Shown here piece after piece: positions 8,421-17,378 of a DNA stretch of 51,105 nt (position 1 is the first letter of the stretch; the number at the start of each line of letters is the position of its first letter). The notes below the pieces were generated by a model. That model searched no databases. It saw only the letters and a program-made list of their open reading frames with translations, and was not told the DNA's origin. A program made the translations under genes and the position numbers. This DNA is from Lentisphaerota bacterium (GTDB lineage: Bacteria > Verrucomicrobiota > Lentisphaeria > Victivallales > Victivallaceae): the NCBI GenBank assembly GCA_024225035.1, contig JAAEMX010000320.1, positions 1-51,105 of the forward strand, written 5' to 3'.

Positions 8421-9950
8421 ATGAATCCCCAATACGATATGCTTGAAAAGCATTTGAATGATTTTATTAATGAAAAAATTAAGCCCCAAGAGTTAAAGCA
8501 TACCTCTGCACCTTTCGGTATATATCAACAACGCAACGGGATGTTTATGACCCGTATCCGAATACCGGGAGGACATATATCGGCAAAACAATTCCGTGAT
8601 GCTGCAGATGCAATAGAAAAACATCAGGCGAGTTATGCGCACCTCTCCACTAGACAGGATATCCAGGTTCAAGATGTACCGGTAGATCAAGTATTGCCGC
8701 TTGTAAAAGAACTGACTGCTCACCAAATGCCATTTATAGGAGGAGGAGGCAACACTTTTCGTAATATTATGGCTCCTCCGGACAGCGGCGTCAGTGCGTG
8801 TGACGTTTTTGACGTTATTCCCTATGCTCAACGACTTACCAGAACAATGTATGACTGGGAAAAAGCTTTTAAACTACCAAGAAAGCTGAAAATTGGTTTT
8901 TTCGCTTCTGTCAGAGATGAACATTTAGCCGCTATCCAAGACCTTGGCTTTATTGCAGCCATGCAAGACGGCAAACCCGGATTCAAAGTTTACGGCGGAG
9001 GCGGCATGGGACGCGAAAGTGCGTTCGGAGTTTTGCTTTTTGATTGGATTCCGGAGTCGGAATATATCCGCTGCGCAAAGGCAATAACAGAACTTTTTTA
9101 CGATCATGGAGACCGTAATAACCGTATGCAGGCCAGAATTCGTTTCATTGTAAAACGAATAGGCAAGGAAGCTTTCATAAAATTATTCATGGAGTACTTT
9201 GAAAAGACAGTCGTTTCTGAAGAAACATCCAGTTGGAATTACGATCTAAATAATTGTTCCGCAAACTTGAAAAATATCGCATCCCCTGCTCCTGCAACGC
9301 AGGAATACAGTACTTGGGAAAATATGCAGGTTTATCCAACCAGCATAAGCGATGAAATATTTTCAGTACTGCTAAGAGTACCGAACGGCAATCTTAACTC
9401 AAGTCAAATGAAACAAATTGCTGACCTGGCAGATATGGCAGGACTTAACTTCATACGCCTGACAACTGAGCAAAACCTGCTGTTCCCATTAGTTCAAAAA
9501 TCGATTTTGACTGGGTTCTATTCTTATTTGAATGAAAAAATGAACGATATTGACTTAACACTAAAATCATTCAGCGGCAATGTTGTATCCTGCCTTGGAG
9601 CTACTGTCTGCAAAATTGGAATTTTGGATTCGACGGCAATGGCTCAAAAGCTTGCTCTTCGGCTGGATGAACTTTTTAATGGATCACTGCCGCTTAAGGA
9701 GAAATATGCGGAAAAAATTCTTGCAATGATTAGAATTTCCGGCTGCATGAACTCATGCAGTTGTCACCCTTCAGCCGACATAGGTTTGCAGGGCCTAAAG
9801 AAGAAAGGTGAACCGCATTATAATTTATTCCTTCGCATAGGAGATAATAAATTTGAACTTTCTGTGCCTCAGGAAAAACCATTATCTCTTGATGCCGCAA
9901 CGGAAAAAGTGATAGAGCTATTAAAACAAAAATTTAGTATCACTTCATAA
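8421..9950 (+). CDS. Ferredoxin-type nitrite/sulfite reductase
   Basis: A 509-residue protein with the duplicated ferredoxin-like half-domains and siroheme domains of the NirA/Sir family. The siroheme and [4Fe-4S] ligands are visible as C391-X5-C397 (CLGATVC) and C442-X3-C446 (CMNSC), the latter followed by a further Cys448. The family reduces nitrite to ammonia or sulfite to sulfide with six electrons; motifs alone do not decide which. The start is placed at ATG 8421 because AGGTG lies six bases upstream; the alternative GTG 8412 falls inside that site. No assimilation genes adjoin it. Confidence 0.85.
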   Translation: MNPQYDMLEKHLNDFINEKIKPQELKHTSAPFGIYQQRNGMFMTRIRIPGGHISAKQFRDAADAIEKHQASYAHLSTRQDIQVQDVPVDQVLPLVKELTAHQMPFIGGGGNTFRNIMAPPDSGVSACDVFDVIPYAQRLTRTMYDWEKAFKLPRKLKIGFFASVRDEHLAAIQDLGFIAAMQDGKPGFKVYGGGGMGRESAFGVLLFDWIPESEYIRCAKAITELFYDHGDRNNRMQARIRFIVKRIGKEAFIKLFMEYFEKTVVSEETSSWNYDLNNCSANLKNIASPAPATQEYSTWENMQVYPTSISDEIFSVLLRVPNGNLNSSQMKQIADLADMAGLNFIRLTTEQNLLFPLVQKSILTGFYSYLNEKMNDIDLTLKSFSGNVVSCLGATVCKIGILDSTAMAQKLALRLDELFNGSLPLKEKYAEKILAMIRISGCMNSCSCHPSADIGLQGLKKKGEPHYNLFLRIGDNKFELSVPQEKPLSLDAATEKVIELLKQKFSITS

Positions 9951-9968
9951 GCTTACATATGTTCACTG

Positions 9969-10006
9969 TGGGTTGTCATCATATGGCAACCCCATATCTC
10001 ATTTTT
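9969..10006 (+). terminator. Terminator after nitrite/sulfite reductase gene
   Basis: GGGTTG pairs with CAACCC around an 11-base loop, followed after a short AT stretch by ATTTTTC. It lies 19 bp after the stop codon. Confidence 0.6.
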
Positions 10007-10097
10007 CTACTAACTTTCTTTTATGCATATCAAAAAATAATATCTCTCCTTTACAATATAATTGCTACCGCAAATCGCTTATCACTAATTTATTATT

Positions 10098-10123
10098 AGC
10101 TCAAAAAAAATATTTTCTGAGCT
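10098..10123 (+). promoter_or_regulatory. Conserved hairpin upstream of paralogue 1
   Basis: AGCTCA pairs with TGAGCT around an A/T-rich loop whose ends can also pair. The same structure stands before paralogue 2 (11784-11808), where the stem is AACTCA/TGAGTT. The G-C pair has become A-T on both sides, a compensatory change that suggests structure or dyad symmetry is maintained. It lies 134 bp before the start codon. The surrounding 9951-10257 stretch has no other recognised feature. Confidence 0.5.
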
Positions 10124-10257
10124 TTATGTAGAACAAATAAGCGCTTTAGCGGCTCTAAGTGTTCAGTAGCTGAAAGGAATAATTTAAAATTTTTAAATAG
10201 TTTAAATTATTATTTTTTAATTAATATTAAAAAAATATTTAAGGTAGTAGAGTTTTC

Positions 10258-11484
10258 ATGAAATATATTGGATCACTAGACAGTTCCATTAAAGAGATAA
10301 AAGATGCATTGGAAGGCTTATTCTCTGAAAACCCAAGCTTTAGAAATAAGCATGTACGTTACAAAGAAGGGGCATTTTATCTTCATTCCGGTAAGTTTTC
10401 ACGCTTTGGGTTCGGATACGGCTCGGATGATAGAAGAAGTAAGCAGGAAGAGGGAAAAGAAAAGGCGTATGAATTATTTACAAGAAAATACCCTCCAGTA
10501 TATTCAAGCCGTTTTCCTCGTTTCAGTTTTAATGTAATAGATCAACAATTTAGAATACTGCGTCGACGCAACCTGCTTCTAGCTGGCGAATTTTATAACA
10601 TTTGTAATGTTTACCTACGAGACTACGATAGGTATATACCTGATTCTTTTAAGGCAGAATGTGAACATGTTCTCAATGAAATGTTTAAAATATATTCTGC
10701 TTGTGATGCTTTTGTTTTTGGGCACAAACATACGGAAGAAAAATCATCAGGGCATTCATTCATAAGGGACTTTTTTGTTTTTTTAAGAGACTTGAAAAAC
10801 ATAAATATTTCTCAAGGCCATGTGGTTTTTTATGAAATACTAGTATCACTTCATTCTCACTATCGCCGAAGGGCGCTTAGCAATTATGACCTTGAAGAAA
10901 ACTATGAATTCAATCCCGACGAAACTTATAAAAATCCTAATTCATTGATTCAGCACTTAGATGCTTTAAGAGGAGATCGTAACCATCACAAAGTAAAATG
11001 GTTTGCTGATAATAACATTGATGTTCTTTTCTATGATGATTGTCTGACTTCAGGCATGCACAGGGCACCAACAAATCCTGACGATGATGATGATTTCACT
11101 TTAAGTAAATTTCATGAAGACTTGAGAGTTAGCAAAAAGCTGGCAGGCTTAAACAAATTCAACATATGGCATTCCCATATACAGTCGGATGGTTCCTTTA
11201 TTAATGGTGAGATGAGATTAAGGTTAAATAATTTGATTGCCAGAAGAATGCTAAATGATATATACCTATATCAAAAGTCATTTATTCCAATAGGATCAGA
11301 TCATATTATTTCAGATTTTTTTCAGAGCTCTACAATTACACTACAAGCCTATTTGAAAACTCACTTGCAAAAATATAATAAAAGGATTGTAACAATACGG
11401 GTAGAAACTGGAGATACTCCTGCTATAAAAACTTCAAATCACAAAGATTATGATTTTGAATTAACCTGGCCTTCATGGGGATAA
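10258..11484 (+). CDS. Unknown 408-residue protein (paralogue 1)
   Basis: No family is recognised. The protein is soluble, lacks a signal peptide, and is rich in His, Tyr, Asp and Arg. Conspicuous segments conserved with paralogue 2 are MKYIGSL at the start, HVRYxEG (residues 32-38), FVFGHKHT (about 158-165), SLHSHYRRR, KVKWFADNN, VLFYDDCLTSG (about 257-267), and a C-terminal LTWPSW. The many conserved His, Asp and Cys residues would suit a metal-dependent or phosphoryl-transfer enzyme, but no known motif fits. It has its own terminator and no operon partner. AAGGTAG precedes the ATG. Confidence 0.6.
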   Translation: MKYIGSLDSSIKEIKDALEGLFSENPSFRNKHVRYKEGAFYLHSGKFSRFGFGYGSDDRRSKQEEGKEKAYELFTRKYPPVYSSRFPRFSFNVIDQQFRILRRRNLLLAGEFYNICNVYLRDYDRYIPDSFKAECEHVLNEMFKIYSACDAFVFGHKHTEEKSSGHSFIRDFFVFLRDLKNINISQGHVVFYEILVSLHSHYRRRALSNYDLEENYEFNPDETYKNPNSLIQHLDALRGDRNHHKVKWFADNNIDVLFYDDCLTSGMHRAPTNPDDDDDFTLSKFHEDLRVSKKLAGLNKFNIWHSHIQSDGSFINGEMRLRLNNLIARRMLNDIYLYQKSFIPIGSDHIISDFFQSSTITLQAYLKTHLQKYNKRIVTIRVETGDTPAIKTSNHKDYDFELTWPSWG

Positions 11485-11499
11485 ACTATTTTACAGAAT

Positions 11500-11540
11500 T
11501 CAGGCTGTTTAATTTGAATAGCAGCCTGAGTTCTTCTTTA
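11500..11540 (+). terminator. Terminator after paralogue 1
   Basis: TCAGGCTG (11500-11507) pairs with CAGCCTGA (11522-11529), followed by GTTCTTCTTT. Its position, 15 bp after the stop, matches the terminator after paralogue 2, so it belongs to the duplicated unit. Confidence 0.7.
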
Positions 11541-11544
11541 ATCT

Positions 11545-11687
11545 AATTATCATGAGTACGCTGCAGGGTCATATCGGCCTGCTTGGCTCTTGACTATGCT
11601 GAATAGAAACTAACGGAAAGTCTTCCAGCAATTACTTCATCAACATTCTCACATGAAAAACCAAATCCAGCAATAAGTAACTCTCCT
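11545..11687 (-). pseudogene. Remnant of the thiF 3' end, left by duplication
   Basis: The + strand sequence resembles the 3' end of the thiF gene at about 13305-13500. GCTGCAGG-T-ATAT-GGCCTGCTTGGC is shared at the left, and CGGAAA...ATTCATC...CCA...CAGCAAT-A-TAACT further right. About 60 bp present in thiF are missing in the middle, and frame-breaking changes occur. It follows paralogue 1 at the same distance as thiF follows paralogue 2. The simplest reading is one ancestral paralogue-thiF pair duplicated in tandem, with this copy decaying. Confidence 0.75.
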
Positions 11688-11783
11688 TCTTATGCTATAT
11701 AAAAAAAATCTTATCATCTTAATATAACCTCATTGTTTGCAGAAAACTTCTCATGAGAATTCATATACCAGGAATATATCATT

Positions 11784-11808
11784 AACTCAAAAAATTATTT
11801 TCTGAGTT
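11784..11808 (+). promoter_or_regulatory. Conserved hairpin upstream of paralogue 2
   Basis: AACTCA pairs with TGAGTT around an A/T-rich loop, the counterpart of 10098-10123, with one compensatory base-pair change. Flanking bases after the stem (AGAACAAA) are also shared between the copies. It lies 143 bp before the ATG. The rest of 11688-11951 shows no recognised feature. Confidence 0.5.
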
Positions 11809-11951
11809 CCATACAGAACAAACAGGCTCAATCACAGTCAAACAATTAAGTAATTGCTTACAAAGCAAATTCTATATTTCTATACCTATCAAGTATAATT
11901 TGAGAATAAGACTAAGATAATCATTAGTATATAACAGGGAGTAATGCGTTA

Positions 11952-13178
11952 ATGAAATATATTGGCTCACTAGTTAGTTCCATTGGAGAAATAAAAAATG
12001 CACTACAAGAATTATTTATAGAAGATCAAAGCCTCAAACATAAACATGTACGATACAATGAAGGATCATTTTACCTCCATTCCGGCAAGCTTTCACGTTT
12101 TGGATTCCGATATGGCTCAAGTAACAGAAAAAAGAAACAGGAAAACGGAAAGAAAAAAGCCTATGAACTATTTCAAGAAAGATATCCTGCACTATATTCA
12201 AACTATTCTCCTCATTTTAACTTCGGTGTAATTAAACAAATGTTTAATTTACGATGCAAGGATGGTCTACTTCTAGCAAGCGATTTTCATGACATGTGCA
12301 CAAAATATCTCCGTGATTACGATTGTTACATATCGGATTATTTTAAGAAAAAATATGAAGGTGTTCTTGATAAAATGATTAAAATATATTTAAAATACGA
12401 CGTTTTTGTATTTGGTCACAAACATACCCAAGAATCATCTTCTGGGGATTCGTTTATAAGAGATTTCTTCCTTTTTCTGAGAGACTTAAAAAATGTTAAT
12501 ATTTCTCAAGGACATGTAATTCTTTACGAAATGATGGTATCGCTACACTCTCATTATCGTCGCAGGAGACTCAGTGATTACAGCATTGAGAAAAATTATA
12601 AGTTTAAACCGAATAATACTTATAAGAATCCCAATTCTTTAATTAGTCATTTGGATGCCTTAGAGGGAGATCCCTGCCATAAAAAGGTTAAATGGTTTGC
12701 AGATAATAATGTAGATGTCCTTTTCTACGATGACTGACTGACTTCAGGTAACATCAAGGGACCAACAAAACCTTATGATGATAAGGATTATACTTTAAGT
12801 AAATTTCAAGATGATTTGAAAATACGCAAAGAAATAACTGGCCTAAATCAATTTCATAAATTATTAAACTCAACTGAATCAAACGGATCTGTATTCAATG
12901 GAGAACTAAGAGCAAGGCTGAATAATTTAATTGGCAGAAGAATGCTGAATGATATATGCATATACGATAAATCATTTATTCCTATAGGCGGACTACATGT
13001 CCTGTCTGATTTTTTTAAAAATCCCGCAATGACAATTCAGGCTTATTTGAAAAAACACTTGATAACCCAAAATAAAAAAGTTGTGACAATATGGGTGGAC
13101 ACAGGAGAGACTCCTACAGTAAAGGCTTCACCGCATAAAGATCTTGATGTACACTTAACCTGGCCTTCATGGGTATAA
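11952..13178 (+). pseudogene. Paralogue 2 of the unknown 408-codon family, with in-frame TGA
   Basis: The frame is the same length as paralogue 1, aligns to it without a gap, and is about two-thirds identical by eye. Codon 262 is TGA (12735-12737) where paralogue 1 has TGT for Cys in VLFYDDCLTSG. The frame then stays open for 146 codons and keeps the family motifs, ending LTWPSW. Absence of other damage means the stop is recent, is read through, or encodes selenocysteine. A six-base-pair stem (CCTTAT/ATAAGG, loop GATG) begins 34 bases after the TGA and is absent from paralogue 1, but is farther downstream than is usual for a bacterial SECIS. Other genes here end in TGA, so general reassignment is excluded. 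A nonsense mutation is the default explanation. Confidence 0.6.
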
Positions 13179-13192
13179 ATTGATAAAACAAA

Positions 13193-13253
13193 ACTCAGGT
13201 TGTTGTTACACAAATACAGACCTGAGTTTTACCTGTTTAAACGCATAAACAGG
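13193..13253 (+). terminator. Tandem hairpins after paralogue 2
   Basis: ACTCAGGT (13193-13200) pairs with ACCTGAGT (13220-13227) and is followed by a short T-run, an intrinsic terminator for the + gene. A second hairpin, CCTGTTTA with TAAACAGG (13232-13253), follows at once and may help separate the convergent thiF gene. Confidence 0.7.
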
Positions 13254-13292
13254 CTTAAAAAAACAGAAATCTACAATAAAAGGTAAGGTTTA

Positions 13293-13913
13293 CTATTTCT
13301 CAAGAACGTGCTGCAGGATTATATTGGCCTGCTTGGCACTCGCTACGCTTACTCTAGGAGCGCACGGAGGTAAGCCTGACTCAATGCCGCTGGTGCTGTC
13401 GCCTACCAGGTAAAAGTTATCGGAAAACTTGCGGGTAACTAATTCATCCGCATCTCCCCATCCAGCCAAGCCGGAAGCAGCAATCAATAACTTTCCCGAA
13501 CCAGCAAGAGCTTCAATTAGCATAGTTTTAGCCTTGGCACAATCAAAAGCCTCAACTACAATTGGACAGTCAGCAAAAAAATCATTTACATTCTCTGCGA
13601 CAAGACGCTTATTAAGAATATTGAGTTCAATATCAGGATTGATACGTTTAAGGTTATCAGCCAAGGCCTCAACTTTCGGCAATCCGACTTGATCGGCGAA
13701 GAAGAATTGTCTGTTTAAATTGCTTGGTTCAACTTTATCAAAGTCTGCTATTGAGAATTTTTTAAACCCGGAACGCACTAAATTCACAGCACAGTTGGAC
13801 CCAAGCCCACCTGCTCCAGCAATCCCCACATGAACATCTTCTATTTTTTCAAGCTGTTCAGTAGTAAAATATCTTTCCAGCCCTTTTTTAAGCAGATTTT
13901 CTGCCATTATCAA
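13293..13913 (-). CDS. thiF: ThiF-family sulfur-carrier adenylyltransferase
   Basis: A 206-residue E1-like enzyme with a Rossmann nucleotide-binding loop (GIAGAGGLGSN, about residues 30-40), the acidic DFDKVEPSNLNRQFF segment that binds ATP and Mg, and the conserved KVEAL helix. It is the short ThiF form without the zinc CxxC pairs of longer MoeB/ThiF proteins. It should adenylate the ThiS C-terminal Gly-Gly so that sulfur can be loaded for the thiazole ring. Its start overlaps the thiS stop by four bases, so the two are translationally coupled. A decayed copy of its 3' end lies at 11545-11687. Confidence 0.88.
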   Translation of the reverse strand: MIMAENLLKKGLERYFTTEQLEKIEDVHVGIAGAGGLGSNCAVNLVRSGFKKFSIADFDKVEPSNLNRQFFFADQVGLPKVEALADNLKRINPDIELNILNKRLVAENVNDFFADCPIVVEAFDCAKAKTMLIEALAGSGKLLIAASGLAGWGDADELVTRKFSDNFYLVGDSTSGIESGLPPCAPRVSVASAKQANIILQHVLEK

Positions 13914-14110
13914 CCTCCGGAAACCAGAGTAAACGCGGCAACATTATCACCGTCAGAGAGAATAGCTTCATGTTTTTCTTCCTTTGAAAGAATCTTTCCA
14001 TTGAGCTCAATCAAGGTATGTTCAAAAACCAGATTCTTATTGTCCATAAAATCTACCAAAGTAATGTTGGCAGTGATTTCAAGTTCATTTCCATTAAATG
14101 AAATTTTCAT
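13910..14110 (-). CDS. thiS: Sulfur carrier protein ThiS
   Basis: A 66-residue beta-grasp protein beginning MKISFNGNE and ending in Gly-Gly, the residues that are adenylated and thiocarboxylated. The ATG at 14110 is chosen because GAGG lies five bases upstream; a start 13 codons earlier has no ribosome-binding site and would add residues foreign to ThiS. It is the first gene of a thiS-thiF unit, divergent from thiGH. Confidence 0.85.
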   Translation of the reverse strand: MKISFNGNELEITANITLVDFMDNKNLVFEHTLIELNGKILSKEEKHEAILSDGDNVAAFTLVSGG

Positions 14111-14417
14111 AAATACCTCATCCGGCAATTTGCACAAATCATATTTCATAAAGGCCGGATTATTGAAAAGTTTAAACTATCTGCTGTAAACAGCTGAATA
14201 CATACTGACGGATATTATATTTTAAAAGGGCGATATTTCAAGAAAGACTGAAAAATAAAATACTCAAAAACCCTTTAATCACACTTGATTTAAAGCTATT
14301 AAAGAATTATTAAGTATATCTGTTTTATTACGTTTCTTTGATATTAGAGAGCAAGGCGACTTTCTAACTAAAAGCTCAAAACCCGGGGCTGAACACAAAC
14401 AGGAATATCCTATTATT
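14111..14417. promoter_or_regulatory. Divergent thiSF/thiGH control region, candidate promoter for thiGH
   Basis: This stretch separates thiSF (-) from thiGH (+). TTGATT at 14285-14290 and TATTAA at 14308-14313, 17 bp apart, form a plausible + promoter about 100 bp before thiG. I looked for the conserved CTGAGA and related blocks of a TPP riboswitch on both strands and did not find them. No ribosome-binding site is obvious before thiG. Confidence 0.35.
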
Positions 14418-15209
14418 ATGAATGATTTAAAAATTGCTGACCATACTTTTAAGAACCGCCTTTTTTTAGGCACTGGAAAATTTTCCAGCAAGGAAGCACT
14501 GGCAACAGCACTGGATGCGTCAGAGACCGAACTGGTAACAATGGCAATGACCAGGATCGATCTTGACAATGCACAATCAGATAATATCCTCAGCGCTATT
14601 AACCATGACAAGGTCAAAGTGATGTTGAACACTTCCGGCGCTCGCGATGCAGCGGAAGCTGTCAGAATTGCACAACTGGGACGCTCTGCGGGATATAATT
14701 GGATTAAGCTTGAAATTCACCCGGACCCTACATATTTGTTGCCTGACCCGATCGAAACGTTCAAGGCTGCAGAAGTTCTGGTTAAGGAAGGTTTTATTGT
14801 TCTGCCTTATATCAACGCCGACCCTGTATTGGCCAAGCGTCTTGAAGATGTCGGCGTTCATGCAGTGATGCCGCTGGGCTCTCCAATTGGTTCTAACCAA
14901 GGTATTCAAACAGAGTGCATGCTGAGAATTATTATCGAGCAGTCATGCGTCCCTGTAGTTGTAGACGCCGGAATTGGAGTGCCTTCACATGCGACTGAAG
15001 CCCTTGAAATGGGCGCTGACGCAGTTCTGGTAAACACGGCCATTGCGACCGCTGAAAACCCGGCAATGATGGCTGAAGCATTTAAAATAGCCACAGCAAC
15101 CGGAACAATGACTAGAAAAGCTGGTGCTGCTGCAATAAATAATGTTGCAAGTGCGTCAAGCCCAATGTCATCATTTTCAATGGACATATTTGCGGAGGAG
15201 ACTGTTTAA
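14418..15209 (+). CDS. thiG: Thiazole synthase ThiG
   Basis: A 263-residue TIM-barrel protein that starts with the typical [33 protein letters not shown] (where E. coli ThiG has its TAGC region), the WIKLEIHPD segment, the phosphate-binding [11 protein letters not shown] and the [13 protein letters not shown] motif follow. It forms the thiazole phosphate from deoxyxylulose phosphate, dehydroglycine and ThiS thiocarboxylate. The stop TAA overlaps the thiH ATG (TAATG), a tight operon. Confidence 0.92.
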   Translation: MNDLKIADHTFKNRLFLGTGKFSSKEALATALDASETELVTMAMTRIDLDNAQSDNILSAINHDKVKVMLNTSGARDAAEAVRIAQLGRSAGYNWIKLEIHPDPTYLLPDPIETFKAAEVLVKEGFIVLPYINADPVLAKRLEDVGVHAVMPLGSPIGSNQGIQTECMLRIIIEQSCVPVVVDAGIGVPSHATEALEMGADAVLVNTAIATAENPAMMAEAFKIATATGTMTRKAGAAAINNVASASSPMSSFSMDIFAEETV

Positions 15210-16318
15210 TGTTTCCTTTTCTTAAAGCTGATGAAGGCCAAATTAAAAATGCTATTAATAACACAACTCCGCAACAAGTTGAAAGCGTCTTAAAAAGTGA
15301 ACGGTTGGATTTTAATGGGATTTTATCCCTGCTCTCTCCGGCAGCGGCTGAATTTATCGAGCCAATGCGACGCAGAGCTACAATTAACCGCTTGCGGAAT
15401 TTTGGACGAACCGTCAGCTTTTATGCTCCACTATATATATCCAACAAATGCGTGAACAGTTGTAAATATTGCGATTTTAATATCAACCACAAGTTTGACC
15501 GCAAGGATTTGACTTTGGATGATGTCATGCAGGAAGCTGAAGCTCTAAAGGCTCAAGGTATTGACTCTCTGTTACTGGTAGCTGGAGAAGATCCCAAAGG
15601 CGTTACCATCGAATATCTTGAAGAAATTGCAGCTGCATTAAAAACTTTATTTTCATATATAAGCATAGAAGTCGCTCCTATGGATGAAGCTGGTTACAAA
15701 CGCCTGTTTGAAGCTGGTGTAGACGGCGTGACTCTTTACCAGGAGACTTACAATCAACCTTTGTATGATGACTTGCATCCAGCCGGCCCCAAGCGAGACT
15801 ACATGTATCGTCTGAGAAGTCATTTAAGAGCGGGCAAAGCCGGCATGCGCAACCTGGGGATGGGCTTCCTGCTTGGTTTATATGATTGGCGTACTGAAGC
15901 AGCAAGTCTTGCCGCTCACAGCATTTACATAAGAAAACATTGCTGGCGAAGCAAAATTCAGTATTCCTTCCCGCGCATTACGCCGATAAAAGATCAGTTT
16001 GACGTTCCAATCCCGGTTAACGAACAGGAACTGGAGCAATTAATGCTGGCTTTCAGAATTGCTTTCCCTGAATCTGACATGACAGTTTCAACTCGTGAAA
16101 CAGCTGATTTCAGAAACCGGATAATACAGACTTGTGCCGCCAACATGAGCGCAGGCTCAAAAGTCACTCCAGGTGGATATGCAGTCGAAGCCGATAAAGA
16201 TGTCGGTCAGTTTTCCTTAAACGACACACGTACAGTTGAAGAAGTAAAAAATGACATCCAGTCTCTTAACCTGGAAGCTGTTTCCAAATACTGGGATCGC
16301 TGCTTCACGTCAAACTAA
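15209..16318 (+). CDS. thiH: 2-iminoacetate synthase ThiH (tyrosine lyase)
   Basis: A 369-residue radical-SAM enzyme. The cluster motif C81-X3-C85-X2-C88 (CVNSCKYC) follows YAPLYISN, as in ThiH. The C-terminal region has the biotin/thiamine-synthase-associated domain with STRETADFRN. It cleaves tyrosine to dehydroglycine and p-cresol, feeding ThiG; this anaerobic-type route fits an organism that also uses Rnf. It is translationally coupled to thiG. No thiC, thiD or thiE gene is in the window. Confidence 0.92.
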   Translation: MFPFLKADEGQIKNAINNTTPQQVESVLKSERLDFNGILSLLSPAAAEFIEPMRRRATINRLRNFGRTVSFYAPLYISNKCVNSCKYCDFNINHKFDRKDLTLDDVMQEAEALKAQGIDSLLLVAGEDPKGVTIEYLEEIAAALKTLFSYISIEVAPMDEAGYKRLFEAGVDGVTLYQETYNQPLYDDLHPAGPKRDYMYRLRSHLRAGKAGMRNLGMGFLLGLYDWRTEAASLAAHSIYIRKHCWRSKIQYSFPRITPIKDQFDVPIPVNEQELEQLMLAFRIAFPESDMTVSTRETADFRNRIIQTCAANMSAGSKVTPGGYAVEADKDVGQFSLNDTRTVEEVKNDIQSLNLEAVSKYWDRCFTSN

Positions 16319-16338
16319 TTTACTTTCTATCCCATAAA

Positions 16339-16372
16339 AAAACGGACTTGATAAGTACAAGTCCGTTTAAAA
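16339..16372. terminator. Bidirectional terminator between thiH and folD
   Basis: AAACGGACTTG pairs perfectly with CAAGTCCGTTT around a seven-base loop, with A-run on the left and further A/T bases on the right. It lies between two convergent genes. Confidence 0.8.
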
Positions 16373-16391
16373 AAAATTCTTTACCAAACAA

Positions 16392-17285
16392 TCAGACAAT
16401 TCCGTTTTGCTGCTTACAAGCTTTAATTGTGTTATGCAGCAGCATGGCTATAGTCATAGGGCCAACGCCTCCCGGCACAGGAGTTATCATTGAAGCTTTA
16501 TCAAATACTTCGTCATACTTAACATCACCAACCAATTGATAATTGCTTCTGCCATTAGGGTCTTCGACTCGATTGATACCAACATCAATAACAACCGCAC
16601 CATCTTTGACCATGTCAGCAGTAACGAACTCCGGCTGCCCAATTGCAGCAATCAGAATATCCGCCTGTCTGGTTATTTCAGGCAGGTTTTTAGTACGGGA
16701 ATGCACACATGTTACTGTCGCATTTGCCCCTTTTGCTTTCTGAACAAGAAGAGCCATCATCGGTTTACCAACAATATTAGAACGTCCAATAATAACAGCG
16801 TGTTTTCCACTTGGATCCACACCACTGCGCTCCAGCAGCATCATAATGCCATATGGAGTACAAGGCACAAATCCATCATTTTTACCTATCAACATTTTTC
16901 CAACATTGGATGCATGAAAGCAATCAACGTCTTTCGCAGGATTAATAGCCGCCACAACCTCATCTTCATCAATCTGTGGTGGCGGAGGAGACTGCACGAG
17001 GATACCGTTAATCCTGGAATCATTATTAAGTTTTTTAACTAATTCCAGAACTTCTTCCATCGTTGCAGTTTTATCAAGAGCGTGCTTTTCTGAATATATT
17101 CTCAGTTCTTTGCACTTCTTTACTTTCATATTCACATAAACCCGGGAAGCAGGATCATCTCCCACCAAAACAACTGCCAGTCCGGGCTGGACATTGTAGT
17201 CTCTAGCCAGGACAGCAACCTCTTCCGCGGTTTCTTCGTGAACTTTAGCGGCAATCATTTTGCCGTCAATTATGCTTGCGGGCAT
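16392..17285 (-). CDS. folD: Bifunctional methylenetetrahydrofolate dehydrogenase/cyclohydrolase FolD
   Basis: A 297-residue protein with the substrate-binding Tyr-X3-Lys (YVNMKVK), [10 protein letters not shown], the NADP-binding [10 protein letters not shown] and the C-terminal [15 protein letters not shown] signature. It interconverts methylene-, methenyl- and 10-formyl-tetrahydrofolate. Start 17285 is preferred over the longer frame because GGAG stands six bases upstream and the family begins at this point. Divergent from the EEP-family gene. Confidence 0.93.
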   Translation of the reverse strand: MPASIIDGKMIAAKVHEETAEEVAVLARDYNVQPGLAVVLVGDDPASRVYVNMKVKKCKELRIYSEKHALDKTATMEEVLELVKKLNNDSRINGILVQSPPPPQIDEDEVVAAINPAKDVDCFHASNVGKMLIGKNDGFVPCTPYGIMMLLERSGVDPSGKHAVIIGRSNIVGKPMMALLVQKAKGANATVTCVHSRTKNLPEITRQADILIAAIGQPEFVTADMVKDGAVVIDVGINRVEDPNGRSNYQLVGDVKYDEVFDKASMITPVPGGVGPMTIAMLLHNTIKACKQQNGIV

Positions 17286-17378
17286 AGAAATCTCCAGTTT
17301 TTGCTGTAAATTCAAAAAGACATTTATTAAATTAGTATAGTAACACCAATAATTCAAGCAGATATAACCAAAATCAAA

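Noticed and set aside
10138..10165. Short palindrome CGCTTTAGCG as a second regulatory element
   Set aside because: It has only four paired bases, no counterpart upstream of paralogue 2, and is within chance expectation.
12735..12737. General reassignment of TGA as a sense codon
   Set aside because: rnfA, rnfD, the anti-sigma gene and the CE7 esterase all end naturally in TGA at the expected family length.
14111..14417. TPP riboswitch between thiS and thiG
   Set aside because: The conserved thi-box blocks (CTGAGA and the following ACCTGA-type element) were not found on either strand; only a weak promoter-like pair is visible.
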